NCBI GenBank assembly: GCA_003116975.1
Contig: BGKB01000296.1
Span: forward strand, 1 to 37,908
DNA from: Aurantiochytrium sp. KH105
Taxonomy: Eukaryota; Sar; Bigyra; Thraustochytrida; Thraustochytriidae
Length of the DNA stretch: 37,908 bases
Direction: 5' to 3'
Shown here: piece by piece, positions 8,340 through 17,126 of the stretch
Layout of the letters: each line of letters opens with the position of its first letter
Numbering within the stretch: position 1 is the first letter of the stretch
The notes under the pieces: generated by a model
Seen by the model: the letters and a program-made list of their open reading frames with translations, nothing else
Database searches by the model: none
What the model was told of the DNA's origin: nothing
Position numbers and translations under genes: made by a program

Positions 8340-9839
8340 ATGGGAAAAGGCGGAGGACGAGAGCTGCCGCAAGATGCCGAGGACCAGAGCATCTTTACGG
8401 CAATCACCACATATCTGGGTATCGCCGTGATCTTCTTCTTTGGGCGCTTGCGCGACAAGTTCGGCACGATCACAGGGCGATCCCGTTTCCGAGACGAGTT
8501 GCTCCCGAAGCACGCCAATGAGGCTCCGCTTCTCGATCCATATGGAGCTGCTTTTTATGCACGCCGCATCAAATTCCGCGTGCAGGACTGTTTTTTTCGG
8601 CCTGTTCGGGGGCGTCCGGGCACCTACATCGACGTCATGAAGCAGACCCTTGACGAAGATGGTATACGCTTGAAGACAACGGGCGAGGTGCAAGCTTGCC
8701 TCAATCTCGGTTCTTATAATTATTTGGGTTTCGCAGATGATTGGGACGCAACGTGCGGAGAGCGTGTGCATGGTGCTTTGCGCAAGTATGGTCCGGCCTC
8801 GTGCTCGGCGCAGAGCGACGCCGGGACCATGGATGTGCACCGAAAGCTGGAGCAGGTTGTCGCCGACTTTGTGGGCAAGCCTGCAGCGGTCATCTTTAGT
8901 ATGGGATACAACACAAATCAGCTTGTGCTGCCAGCGATTGCCAACGCCGGCTCGCTGATCATCAGCGACGAGCTGAATCACGTTTCCATTGTCAACGGGT
9001 GTCGTGCTTCGGGGGCCAAGGTCATTGCATTTAAGCACAATAATGTCGATGATCTTGAGCGCACAGTGCGCAAAGCCATCATTGGGGGACGAGGTGAGGC
9101 CGACGAGCCGTACAAACCCTGGAACAAGATCATCATTGCGGTCGAGGGCATCTACAGTATGGAGGGCGAGATTTGCGATTTGCGTGCCATTGTGGATGTG
9201 GCAAAAAAATACAAGTGCTATACTTATGTGGATGAAGCGCACTCGATTGGTGCTCTCGGCAAGACGGGCCGCGGCGTCTGCGAGCACACGGGTGTGAGTC
9301 CCGATGAGGTTGACATCCTCATGGGAACGTTTTCCAAAAGTTTCAACGGCATGGGCGGCTACATTGCCGGGTCTCGCGAGCTGATTGGTTATTTGCGCAG
9401 CAGGTGCGCTGGTATGCTCTACTCGTCGAGCTTGTCGCCGGTGGTGGCCGAGCAAGTGCTGACTGCTTTTCGCATCATTTCGGGCGAGGATGGCACGGAT
9501 ATAGGGCGCGAGCGTCTACAGGCGATCAAAGACAATGCAAACTACTTTCGTGCCGGTTTGAAGGATATCGGATGTTCTGTTCTCGGGGACGATGACTCGC
9601 CCGTTGTACCTGTGATGCTCTTCCACTATGCAAAGATCAGTGCCTTTTCGCGCGAGGCTCTTGCTCGTGGGCTTGCCGTGGTTGTGGTGGGTGCGCCTGC
9701 GGTGCCACTGTATGGAAGTCGCGTGCGCTTCTGCCTTTCTGCGGCGCACACGCGCGAGGATCTTTCGATTGCGCTCGCCGAGATCGCTGAGATTGCCCGG
9801 GATATTGGTATTCGCTACAAGCGCTCGGTCTTTGGCTAG
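8340..9839 (+). CDS. LCB2: serine palmitoyltransferase LCB2 subunit, copy 1
   Basis: The 499-residue product is the catalytic subunit of serine palmitoyltransferase. This PLP enzyme condenses L-serine with palmitoyl-CoA to 3-ketosphinganine, the first step of sphingolipid synthesis at the ER. A membrane-anchor helix lies at about 17-35. The LCB2 signature LNLGSYNYLGF is at 121-131, the cofactor-contact His in NHVS is at 214, VDEAHS is at 297-302, and the Schiff-base lysine is K333 in GTFSKSFNGMGGY. The canonical loop is GTFTKSFGAxGGY, so the NGM insertless variant differs slightly but keeps the lysine. Length is somewhat short of animal SPTLC2 (about 560) mainly at the N-terminus. The ATG sits in good context (aaccATGG). 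A partner LCB1 gene is not in this window. A tandem paralogue follows at 10828. Confidence 0.93.
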   Translation: MGKGGGRELPQDAEDQSIFTAITTYLGIAVIFFFGRLRDKFGTITGRSRFRDELLPKHANEAPLLDPYGAAFYARRIKFRVQDCFFRPVRGRPGTYIDVMKQTLDEDGIRLKTTGEVQACLNLGSYNYLGFADDWDATCGERVHGALRKYGPASCSAQSDAGTMDVHRKLEQVVADFVGKPAAVIFSMGYNTNQLVLPAIANAGSLIISDELNHVSIVNGCRASGAKVIAFKHNNVDDLERTVRKAIIGGRGEADEPYKPWNKIIIAVEGIYSMEGEICDLRAIVDVAKKYKCYTYVDEAHSIGALGKTGRGVCEHTGVSPDEVDILMGTFSKSFNGMGGYIAGSRELIGYLRSRCAGMLYSSSLSPVVAEQVLTAFRIISGEDGTDIGRERLQAIKDNANYFRAGLKDIGCSVLGDDDSPVVPVMLFHYAKISAFSREALARGLAVVVVGAPAVPLYGSRVRFCLSAAHTREDLSIALAEIAEIARDIGIRYKRSVFG

Positions 9840-10827
9840 CCTGACTAGGTGACTCCTTGAATCGGTAATACGAAAAAGAAAGAAGATATTGATGTGAGAG
9901 TGAGACTGTTTACTTTCTCGTTCTTTGCATTGCAAGCTTTAACAAGAGCTACAAAATGAGCTTACATTGCGAGCTGCATTGCAAGATGCAGCGCAAGATC
10001 GCGAGCTGCAATACGGCCTACAAAAGGAGCTATATAGCGAGCTACTCACAGCATTGCGAGCTGCATTGTGAGCTGCTCTGCGAGCTGCTCTGCAAGCTGT
10101 TGCCGCTACTGATGTCCTTGGCTGCCGCTGGACCAAGCAAAGGAAGACCACACCCAAGGCTTTCGTCATCACCTCAAGACCGTACCATGCAAGACAAACT
10201 GGCTCAAGAAGGCACAGCACATCAACAAGTAGAGCCCTATGATCCTCTCAGGCAGCCATGATCAAGTGCCACTAAAAGTAACCCAACCAACACGATCAAT
10301 GACGCGAGAGGTTCGCCCATCCTCTTCTTCTTTCTGCTCCTTCCTTCAACTACAACAACCTCTTTCCTCTGGCATATCCGCCGTCGCGTTGACGCAGGCC
10401 ACATGCCCTTCCTTCTCGCTCTGCCAGCCTGAGGGCTGATGACTGACCTCGTATAGGTGGCGCCAACATCGATTTCGGCGAGGCCGAGAATAATCTTCGT
10501 AATGGCTTTTCGTTTTACTCTAACAAGCCTAACATAGCAATCGTGACCAAGCAACATGAAAAGAACAAACTCACGGGGGAGGGAAGAGGGGTCCCCCGAT
10601 TATACCCCCTTTCGCGAGTGGCAACACGACCGAATTTGCGGGGGAAGAGAAGAGAACTAGTGAGCGAGCCGGACGGTTCAGGTCTAAGCCGTCCCGAAAG
10701 CACCGGCGGCGGCGGCAAAGCACAATTGCAGCAGGCAAAGCACGATCGTGGCAGGCGAAGCAGCGGAGAGAGGTTGCAAGTACAGGGGGAAGGGGGAGGG
10801 AGGGGGACCAAGACATAGGCTACGGCA
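9840..10827. other. intergenic between the two LCB2 copies
   Basis: The 988-bp spacer contains the 3' UTR of copy 1 and the promoter of copy 2. It includes a GAGCTGC-rich repeat cluster (9965-10100) and a short hairpin at 10671-10694 (GGACGG, 12-nt loop, CCGTCC). The open frames within it are low-complexity and not supported. It does not resemble the region upstream of copy 1 apart from short stretches near the start codon, so the duplication evidently did not carry, or did not keep, the promoter. Confidence 0.45.
9965..10100. repeat. degenerate GCGAGCTGCATT repeat cluster
   Basis: The unit GCGAGCTGC, often followed by ATT, recurs about six times with variation. Copies lie near 9969, 10000, 10057, 10069 and 10080. 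Some copies are inverted against each other, for example GCTGCAT and ATGCAGC separated by six bases near 9974-9993. It could fold into hairpins. It encodes nothing recognisable. Confidence 0.55.
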
Positions 10828-12327
10828 ATGGGAGCTGGTAGCAAGAGAAGGTTGCCGCGCGATGCCGCGGACCAGAGCGTCTTCACGGCGATCACCACAT
10901 ATCTGGGTATCGCCGTGATCTTCTTCTTTGGGCGCTTGCGCGACAAGTTCGGCACGATCACAGGGCGATCTCGCTTTCGGGACGACTTACTCCCGAAACA
11001 TGAGAATGAGGCTCCGCTCCTTGACCCGTATGGGTCTTCCTTTAACAAGCGCCGAGTCATCAATCGCGCCCTCGATTGCCTCTTTCGACCCGTCCGAGGG
11101 CGTCCGGGCACCTATATCGACGTCATGAAGCAGACCCTTGACGAAGATGGTATACGCCTGAAACCCACGGGCGAGGTGCAGCGTTGCCTCAATCTCGGCT
11201 CGTACAATTACATGGGATTTGCTGACGACTGGGATACATTGTGCGCGGAGCGCGTGCATGGTGCTTTGCGCAAGTACGGTCCAGCATCGTGTTCGGCGCA
11301 GGGTGACGCCGGGGCCATGAAGGTGCATCGTGAGCTGGAGCAGGTTGTCGCCGACTTTGTGGGCAAGCCTGCGGCCACGGTCTTTAGCATGGGATACAAC
11401 ACAAATCATCATGTGCTGCCAGCGATTGCCAACGCCGGCTCGCTGATCATCAGCGACGAGCTGAATCACGTTTCAATTATTAATGGAAGCCGGGCTTCGG
11501 GCGCCAAGGTCCTTACTTTCGAGCACAACTGGGTCGACGATCTTGAACGAATCGTGCGTGAAGCCATCATTGGGGGACGAGGTGAGGCCGACGAGCCGTA
11601 CAAGCCCTGGAACAAGATCATCATTGCGGTTGAGGGTATCTACAGTATGGAAGGCGAGATTTGCGATTTGCGTGCCATTGTGGATGTGGCAAAAAAATAC
11701 AAGTGCTATACTTATGTGGATGAAGCGCACTCGATTGGTGCTCTCGGCAAGACGGGCCGCGGTGTCTGCGAGCACACGGGTGTGAGTCCCGATGAGGTTG
11801 ACATTCTCATGGGAACGTTTTCCAAAAGTTTCAACGGCATGGGCGGCTACATTGCCGGGTCTCGCGAGCTGATTGGTTATTTGCGCAGCAGGTGCGCTGG
11901 TATGCTCTACTCGTCGAGCTTGTCGCCGGTGGTGGCCGAGCAAGTGCTGACTGCTTTTCGCATCATTTCGGGCGAGGATGGCACGGATATAGGGCGCGAG
12001 CGTCTGCAGGCGATCAAAGACAACGCAAACTACTTTCGCGCCGGTTTGAAGGATATCGGATGTTCTGTTCTCGGGGACGATGACTCGCCCATCATACCTG
12101 TGATGCTTTTCAACTACCCCAAGATCAGTGCCTTTTCGCGCGAGGCTCTTGCTCGTGGGCTTGCCGTGGTTGTGGTAGGTGCGCCTATCGTGCCTTTGTA
12201 CGGGAGTCGCGTGCGTTTCTGCGTCTCTGCGGCGCACACGCGCGAGGACCTTTCGATTGCGCTCGCCGAGATTGCTGAGATTGCCCAGGACTTGCGCATT
12301 CGCTACACGCGCTCGGTCTTTGGCTAG
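10828..12327 (+). CDS. LCB2: serine palmitoyltransferase LCB2 subunit, copy 2
   Basis: This 499-residue tandem paralogue of the gene at 8340 has no length difference from it and lies at a constant 2488-bp offset. It retains the N-terminal membrane helix, LNLGSYNYMGF, NHVS, VDEAHS and the PLP lysine K333 in GTFSKSFNGMGGY, so it should be catalytically competent. Differences from copy 1 are clustered: residues 53-90, 112-165 and 216-245 diverge, while 246-421 are identical in protein and nearly so in DNA. The diverged patches lie in the membrane-proximal region and around the substrate-side loops, so the copies may differ in acyl-CoA or amino-acid preference or in partner binding; that is inference. 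The enzyme acts at the ER with LCB1, which is absent here. Confidence 0.92.
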   Translation: MGAGSKRRLPRDAADQSVFTAITTYLGIAVIFFFGRLRDKFGTITGRSRFRDDLLPKHENEAPLLDPYGSSFNKRRVINRALDCLFRPVRGRPGTYIDVMKQTLDEDGIRLKPTGEVQRCLNLGSYNYMGFADDWDTLCAERVHGALRKYGPASCSAQGDAGAMKVHRELEQVVADFVGKPAATVFSMGYNTNHHVLPAIANAGSLIISDELNHVSIINGSRASGAKVLTFEHNWVDDLERIVREAIIGGRGEADEPYKPWNKIIIAVEGIYSMEGEICDLRAIVDVAKKYKCYTYVDEAHSIGALGKTGRGVCEHTGVSPDEVDILMGTFSKSFNGMGGYIAGSRELIGYLRSRCAGMLYSSSLSPVVAEQVLTAFRIISGEDGTDIGRERLQAIKDNANYFRAGLKDIGCSVLGDDDSPIIPVMLFNYPKISAFSREALARGLAVVVVGAPIVPLYGSRVRFCVSAAHTREDLSIALAEIAEIAQDLRIRYTRSVFG

Positions 12328-12758
12328 CTTTTGCTGGGTACTTTGGCAAGTCAAAGGTCACTAAAGTGACTCTTTGAACCTGTATAACACGAGAATGAAA
12401 GAATTTGACTCTTGGTGATCTGCCATCTGTCTGGCTGAGCGTTGCAGCTCTTTGTATCATTCAAAATTCAAGCTGCAGCTCTTTGCGAGTTTTCCGTGGC
12501 GCTTGCATAAGTTGTCGCGTTCCGCGTCGCCCTTGCTTGCGTTGAAGAAAGACTCCGTCCAGGCTCGCCTTCCCTTCCTCCTCTCGCCTGCGGTGCGCGG
12601 CGGGCGTTGGCGGAGCAAAAGCGTTGCAGCGCCCTCCCGCCCGCCCGCCCGCCCGCCTGCGATCACGAGCCTGGACCTCGCCGGGAAACTGCGCTCTCCG
12701 CGCCCTTCGCGCCGCCCTGCCGCGCCCTCGCTCGCGCCATTCTCTCCCGCCCTTCGGC

Positions 12759-12791
12759 GCCCTCCCTCCCTCCCTCCTCCCTCCTCCCTCT
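12759..12791 (-). repeat. CCCT-rich tract, G-quadruplex-capable on minus strand
   Basis: Six CCC runs in CCCTCCCTCCCTCC followed by CTCCCTCCTCCCT give GGGAGGG-type runs on the minus strand with very short loops. This is a strong sequence match to the G-quadruplex pattern. Confidence 0.6.
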
Positions 12792-12935
12792 TTCCGCCGG
12801 GGCCACAGGCAGGCAGGGCCTCCTGCGCCCGGCTTCCCCGCCCTCGGCAGCTTCTCTCGCTCTCCCCTCTCTTTGCTTCGTCCGTCGCAAAATGTCGCGG
12901 CGCGGCTCGGGAGGGACGGGGAGATGAGATGAGAT

Positions 12936-12970
12936 GGGATGGGATGGGATGGGATGGGATGGGATGGGAT
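12936..12970 (+). repeat. (GGGAT)7 pentanucleotide repeat
   Basis: Seven perfect GGGAT units are preceded by GAGAT/GATGA variants. Runs of three G separated by AT fit the G-quadruplex pattern on the plus strand. Confidence 0.85.
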
Positions 12971-13113
12971 GAGACGAGATGACCGCGCCGGCCGAGGAGG
13001 CGGCAGAGCGCGGCGGGCGAGACGACCTCGTCGCAAGGGCAGCCGGCTCAGCGCGTTCGCCGCGGCGCGAGGTGGTCGTCGGAGGCAGGCAGGGCTGACG
13101 GTGCGCACGCAGA

Positions 13114-13158
13114 GCGTGCGTGCGTGCGTGCGCGCGCGAGCGAGCGAGCGAGAGAGAG
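13114..13158. repeat. GTGC/GCGA/GA compound microsatellite
   Basis: A (GCGT)n tract passes into (GC)n, then (GAGC)n, then (GA)n. The stepwise change of unit is typical of slippage-prone DNA. Confidence 0.7.
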
Positions 13159-13310
13159 TGCCACGCTGCGAGGCCTACTTGCGATTGCTTGCCTTCGCTG
13201 TATGATGCTTTCTTTGCAAGTTGGGAAGGAGAGAACGAAATGGAAGCAGAGTGGGCGGGCGGTCGGTTATTTCCCATGCCGCTCTCGTTCGTTTCGTTTC
13301 TCCGCCCGTC

Positions 13311-13373
13311 CGTTCGTTCGTTCGTTCGTTCGTTCGTTCGTTCGTTCGTTCGTTCGTTCGATCGATCGATCGA
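13311..13373. repeat. (TTCG)12 then (ATCG)3 tetranucleotide repeat
   Basis: Twelve perfect TTCG units run from 13313 to 13360 and are followed by three ATCG units. The two blocks differ by a single base in the unit. Confidence 0.85.
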
Positions 13374-14322
13374 CGGATGGACCGACCGTGCCTCCCTTTT
13401 CTCCCCCGCCTCCACCATCACGGTACGGCACGGCACGGCGCGGTGCAGGATGGGATGTCACAGCGCATGGCGTTGACGCGGAAGCCCTGACCTGCGCTGC
13501 GCTTTGCAACGCCACCGCGCACTTTGAATCCGCCTCTCTCCGTTTGTCTGCCCGATTTGCGACCTCCCTCCATACGCCCAGCCACCGTGGCCTGTGCAGA
13601 CTGGTGTGAAAAGAGCCCGATTGTGACCGCGCGAAGACAGGCTCCACCCGACGAACTAACTGGCCGGCCGGCCACAAAGGCTGCTGCTGCTGGCTGTGGC
13701 TGCAGCAGCTGGCCGGCGGGCCTCGAGACTTGCCGCGCCAAAGAGCGTCGCCGCCAGCGGCCAGCGGCCGTACGGAGCGCCTCGCATCGTGTTGCATCGC
13801 CTCGCGCTCTTGCGCTGCTTGGTCATAACCTTCACTCCCCGTGTGTCTACGAATATGTCCGTCTGTCTGCCCCTGTGGCTGCTGCCATCGTACAGTAGCT
13901 TAACATATCAAGAAGGAAGGAAAGCCCGAGGCTGGTCCCGCGACGAGCCCGCGCGCCCGTCTGCGGGGGGCGGCTGCGGGCGGCTGCGGCTCTGTCCTCG
14001 CACCTGGCCCCCGCAGCCGGATCCGAGCAGTGCAAGATACGGCCGTATGCGCCTGCGCCTCTGCGTACGCTCCCGCGGGAGGAGGCCGCGGCGAGGATGG
14101 GGAGCTCCGCCGCCCGCCGCGCGTTACATGGAACAACTTATACCAACCGTGGCATGGCTTGCTTGCGGGGAGGGAAGAATAAATGAACGAATGAATGATC
14201 GATTGAATGACGCGAAGGAACGAAGGGAGGGAGGAAGCACGGGAGGAAAGAACGCGCCGCAACAGAAGCGACGCAGATGCTCGGCAGGGGCTCGAACCCG
14301 GAGCGGTACCAGCGCAGCGGAT

Positions 14323-14358
14323 CCCCTCCTCCTCCTCCTCCTCCTCCTCCTCCTCCTT
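14323..14358. repeat. (CCT)n trinucleotide repeat
   Basis: About eleven CCT/CTC units occur. They are AGG on the minus strand. Confidence 0.8.
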
Positions 14359-14455
14359 CTCGCGCTCGTGGCGGACCGCCTGCGCTGCGCTGCGCTGTTT
14401 GATTTCCCGCCCTCCCTCGCTCGCGACAACGCGCCGCGGCGACGGACAGGACAGT

Positions 14456-14502
14456 CTGCGCGCTGCGCTGCCCTGCGCTGCGCTGCGCTGCGCTGCGCTG
14501 CA
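14456..14502. repeat. (CTGCG)n pentanucleotide repeat
   Basis: CTGCG units repeat with one CCCTG interruption and run into a CTG/CAG palindromic stretch at 14504-14520. Confidence 0.75.
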
Positions 14503-14597
14503 TCTGCTGCTGCAGCAGCAAGCCTGGCTTCGGCCTCGGCGCGTCCCAGGTCCCGGGGGCACGTCACTGGGACAGCCGCAGGCGGCAGCGGCGGTCA

Positions 14598-14625
14598 CCC
14601 AGCCCGGCCCGGCCCAGCCCAGCCC
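14598..14625 (-). repeat. (NNCCC)6 tract, G-quadruplex-capable on minus strand
   Basis: Six CCC runs are spaced exactly by two bases (AG or GG). On the minus strand this gives six GGG runs with 2-nt loops, the same 5-bp period as the GGGAT repeat at 12936. Confidence 0.6.
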
Positions 14626-14735
14626 AGCCAGCCTGGCTGACGAGCTCACGGTCCTCGCCCCGGTCACGTCATTTCATGTCCTGCCCTCAACGCGAGCCAG
14701 ACACGGCACGGCGAGGCGCGGATAGGCAAGAAGCA

Positions 14736-14778
14736 GGGCAGGCAAGGCGAGCGAGGCGAGACGAGACGAGACGAGACA
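14736..14778. repeat. GGCGA/GACGA pentanucleotide repeat
   Basis: GCGAG units grade into GACGA units (about eight in total). Confidence 0.65.
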
Positions 14779-14853
14779 GCGCACACCAGCCAGTTGAACT
14801 CGAAAGGGGAGGGAAGTGGAACTCTCGTTACAGCTTACCCTACCTTTCCTTTC

Positions 14854-14895
14854 TTGCGTTGCGTTGCCTTGCGTTGCCTTGCGTTGCCTTGCCTT
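14854..14895. repeat. GCGTTGCCTT decanucleotide repeat
   Basis: Three near-perfect 10-bp units follow a TTGCGTTGCG start. Confidence 0.75.
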
Positions 14896-15806
14896 CAAGC
14901 CGAGCTTTTACCTTCTTTCCAGTAGCAGCAGCAGCACACCGTCGGATGCACGGCCCGCTGATAACGCCAGGTAACGACAACGGGCGGCGGGAATGGCGCA
15001 GCGCGTCGCGCAGCCGCCGCCGCTCGCATTCCGTACCGCCCAAGCCTCCTTTCGCAAGCCCCTGGCCGCCGGCACCGGCATCGGCACTGCCGGGTCATCC
15101 GTGTCGCCGCCCTCGAGCAAAAGCAACAATCAAACCAGCTGGCTGCAACCAGCAGCAGCTGCAGCGGTGCGGCCAAGGAGCCTCCTCGCCGCCGCGCGTG
15201 CTCCATGCAGACCGCGCCCTCTCTGCGCCTTCTCCCCTCCCTGCCGAGGTTCCCTTACTCTCGCTCCCTCCCTCCGTCCAGCCCCCGCGCACTGCAGCGC
15301 ACCGCCGCGCCAAATGACGCGCCCTCGGCCCGCCCGACTGTAGCTGGCCGCGCCGGCGACCCCAAAACGGAGCGCCGCCTGCGCCTCTCTCCGCAGCCTG
15401 CGTCTGCGCCGGGCAGCATACGCACGTACGCGCGTACGTGCCGGCCAGAGCAGCTGCCATCTGCTGCTGCAGCTGCAGGTGCACTGGTCGCGGCGGGCGT
15501 GGGCCGGCGCCGGGTCTCTCCGTCGTCAGTCACGTCAGTCCGTGCCGCGCGGTTATTTTGGTGTCTTGTGCAGCTGCGCTGCGAGCATGTGCGTTACCGA
15601 AGTTCACGTTTGCGGGAGGGGAGGAGAGGAGAGGATACGGAGGGAGGGGGGCTAGGCGCCGGCTAGGCGAAGCGGTGGCGGACGGCCGGCCGGCCGAGCT
15701 GGGGGGTGCCGCGCCAACAACCCGTTGTTTGGACGCGCCTCTTCCGGCGGTGCCCCGACTCCGCATCGGCCTCCGCCCGCGCCGCCACGCGCAGCAAAGG
15801 GCGGGC

Positions 15807-15852
15807 GACTGACTGCCTGTCTGACAGACTGACTGACTGACTGACAGACTGC
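15807..15852. repeat. GACT tetranucleotide repeat
   Basis: Direct GACT/CTGA units are interrupted by CTGTCTGACAG, a small palindrome. Confidence 0.7.
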
Positions 15853-16036
15853 AGTAGGCTATGCCGCAGACGAGACAACTTGCTCGGACAGCGCCACAAA
15901 GAAAAAGGAAAGAAGCCCTGCTCGCCGGCGGCGGGTCCGCGACGCGGCGCGGTTCAAACGGCGCGGCGAGACTTGACTCCGCCCGACGCCGGCCAGTCCT
16001 GCCGCGCCCGGTCCAGTCCAGGCATGGACGCGACGA

Positions 16037-16062
16037 TTTGCGACGCGAAGCGAAGCGAAGCG
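16037..16062. repeat. (GCGAA)n pentanucleotide repeat
   Basis: Four consecutive GCGAA/GCGAG units occur. Confidence 0.65.
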
Positions 16063-16666
16063 AGACGCCGGAGCGGCGCAGAGGCAGAGGCTTCAAGCGG
16101 CGCAGGCGAGGATGAGCACGCCGAGTTGAGCAGCGCAGAACGAAAGGAATGAGCAGAGCCTCCTCCTCCTTCCTCCCTCCTTTCCATTCTTCCTTCCTTC
16201 CGCTTTTTCTTCTTTTCGCCACCTCCTGCGGAGGCGCGCCGACTGCGGGCGACCCGGCCCCGCAGACCCCCCACACAGCCGCGCCCTACCGCCACGCACG
16301 CAGCTCAGGCAGTCGCCAGAGGCGCAGCGGGCGCGGAAGGAAGTCCGGCATCCAATTCAGCCGCCGGATCTCGTAGTCACTCGGCTGCGGCTTTCACGCC
16401 CGCCGCCGCAACCCCTCCCTCCCTCGCGCCTCCAAACCGCGCCTCCCTCCCTCCGGCCCAGTCCCTCCCTTCTCCCTCGCGCCGCTGTCCGCCGCGTGCC
16501 GCCGCCGCCCAAGCGTGCCGGAACGGGGCTGCGCGCCCCGTGGGCCTGCCTCGCCAGGCCGGCCTGGCGAGCTGGAACTTGGCCTCATCTCATTTCACCC
16601 CACTCCATTTCACTGAGCGGTATCATACGGGCAGGAGGTATGTCTGTATGCATCGAGCGAGCGAGC

Positions 16667-16695
16667 GGACTCGACTCGACTCGACTCGACTCGAC
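16667..16695. repeat. (GACTC)n pentanucleotide repeat
   Basis: Five consecutive GACTC units directly follow GAGC tetranucleotides. Confidence 0.75.
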
Positions 16696-17126
16696 CCGGA
16701 GAGAAAGCGATACCTCGGGCGCCCTGCCGCTCGATTCCTCCCCCCTCTCCCTCCCTCCGAGCGCCACGCAGGCTCGCTGTCGCGACCTCGCTCCGGCCGA
16801 CCCGCGTCGCGCCGCCGCTGCGGATCCGCTCTGGACTGCTCGGGAGGGAGAGAGGGAGGAAAGGAGAACGAGTCCAGTCTGGTCACTGGTTACAGTCCAT
16901 CGTCAAGCCCCTCTTTCATTATGGTGTGATAGAGTGTCCAGGGCGCAGCAGCGGCGGCGGCGTCGATCGCACGAGCAGTAAAACCCAAACGCAGACGGAG
17001 ACCTGGCCGACGAGCAAAAAGCAAAGGCAAGGGCCACGTGCTTTGCTCCACTCGACAGGAGGCGAGACCACAAAGAAGAAATTAGCTAGCAACAGCAGCA
17101 GCAGCAGCAAGCACAAGGTGCAGAAA

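Larger units (their letters stand above)
12328..17126. other. GC-rich, microsatellite-packed island without a supportable gene
   Basis: About 4.8 kb separate the second LCB2 gene from the first ATG of the EWSGTVGV-repeat protein. The sequence is strongly GC-rich and consists of many different short tandem repeats (unit 3-10 bp) embedded in C/G-rich low-complexity DNA. Open frames exist in all phases, as expected for GC-rich DNA, but their translations are Arg/Ala/Pro/Ser low-complexity sequence with no domain. The last part (16926-17126) is open in frame with the next gene but has no ATG. It may be a long promoter or 5' leader, a replication or structural element, or contain spliced non-coding exons; the sequence alone does not decide. 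Confidence 0.5.

Noticed and set aside
9956..10261. ATG-started 101-codon frame with HCELHCELLCELLC repeats
   Set aside because: It is explained by the GAGCTGC DNA repeat; there is no conserved feature beyond it.
13313..13371. Regular repeats considered as a CRISPR array
   Set aside because: The units are 4-5 bp in direct tandem without spacers, and the genome is eukaryotic.
12663..13436. Minus-strand frame with repeated ERTN and HPIPS peptides
   Set aside because: The peptide repeats are direct translations of the TTCG and GGGAT microsatellites.
14281..14310. Sequence on the minus strand (GGTTCGAGCCC) that fits the tRNA T-arm/B-box consensus
   Set aside because: The T-stem has a mismatch, no matching 5' acceptor strand, D-arm or A-box exists within 120 bp upstream, and the adjacent DNA is an AGG repeat. 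No cloverleaf can be drawn.
13696..14640. 314-codon plus-strand open frame in the GC-rich island
   Set aside because: The translation is low complexity with Leu, Ala and Arg runs derived from CTC and CTGCG repeats; no domain.
16926..17126. Extension of the EWSGTVGV-repeat gene upstream to 16926
   Set aside because: The frame is open but the first codon is GTG and no ATG occurs before 17127; without transcript data a spliced upstream start cannot be supported.
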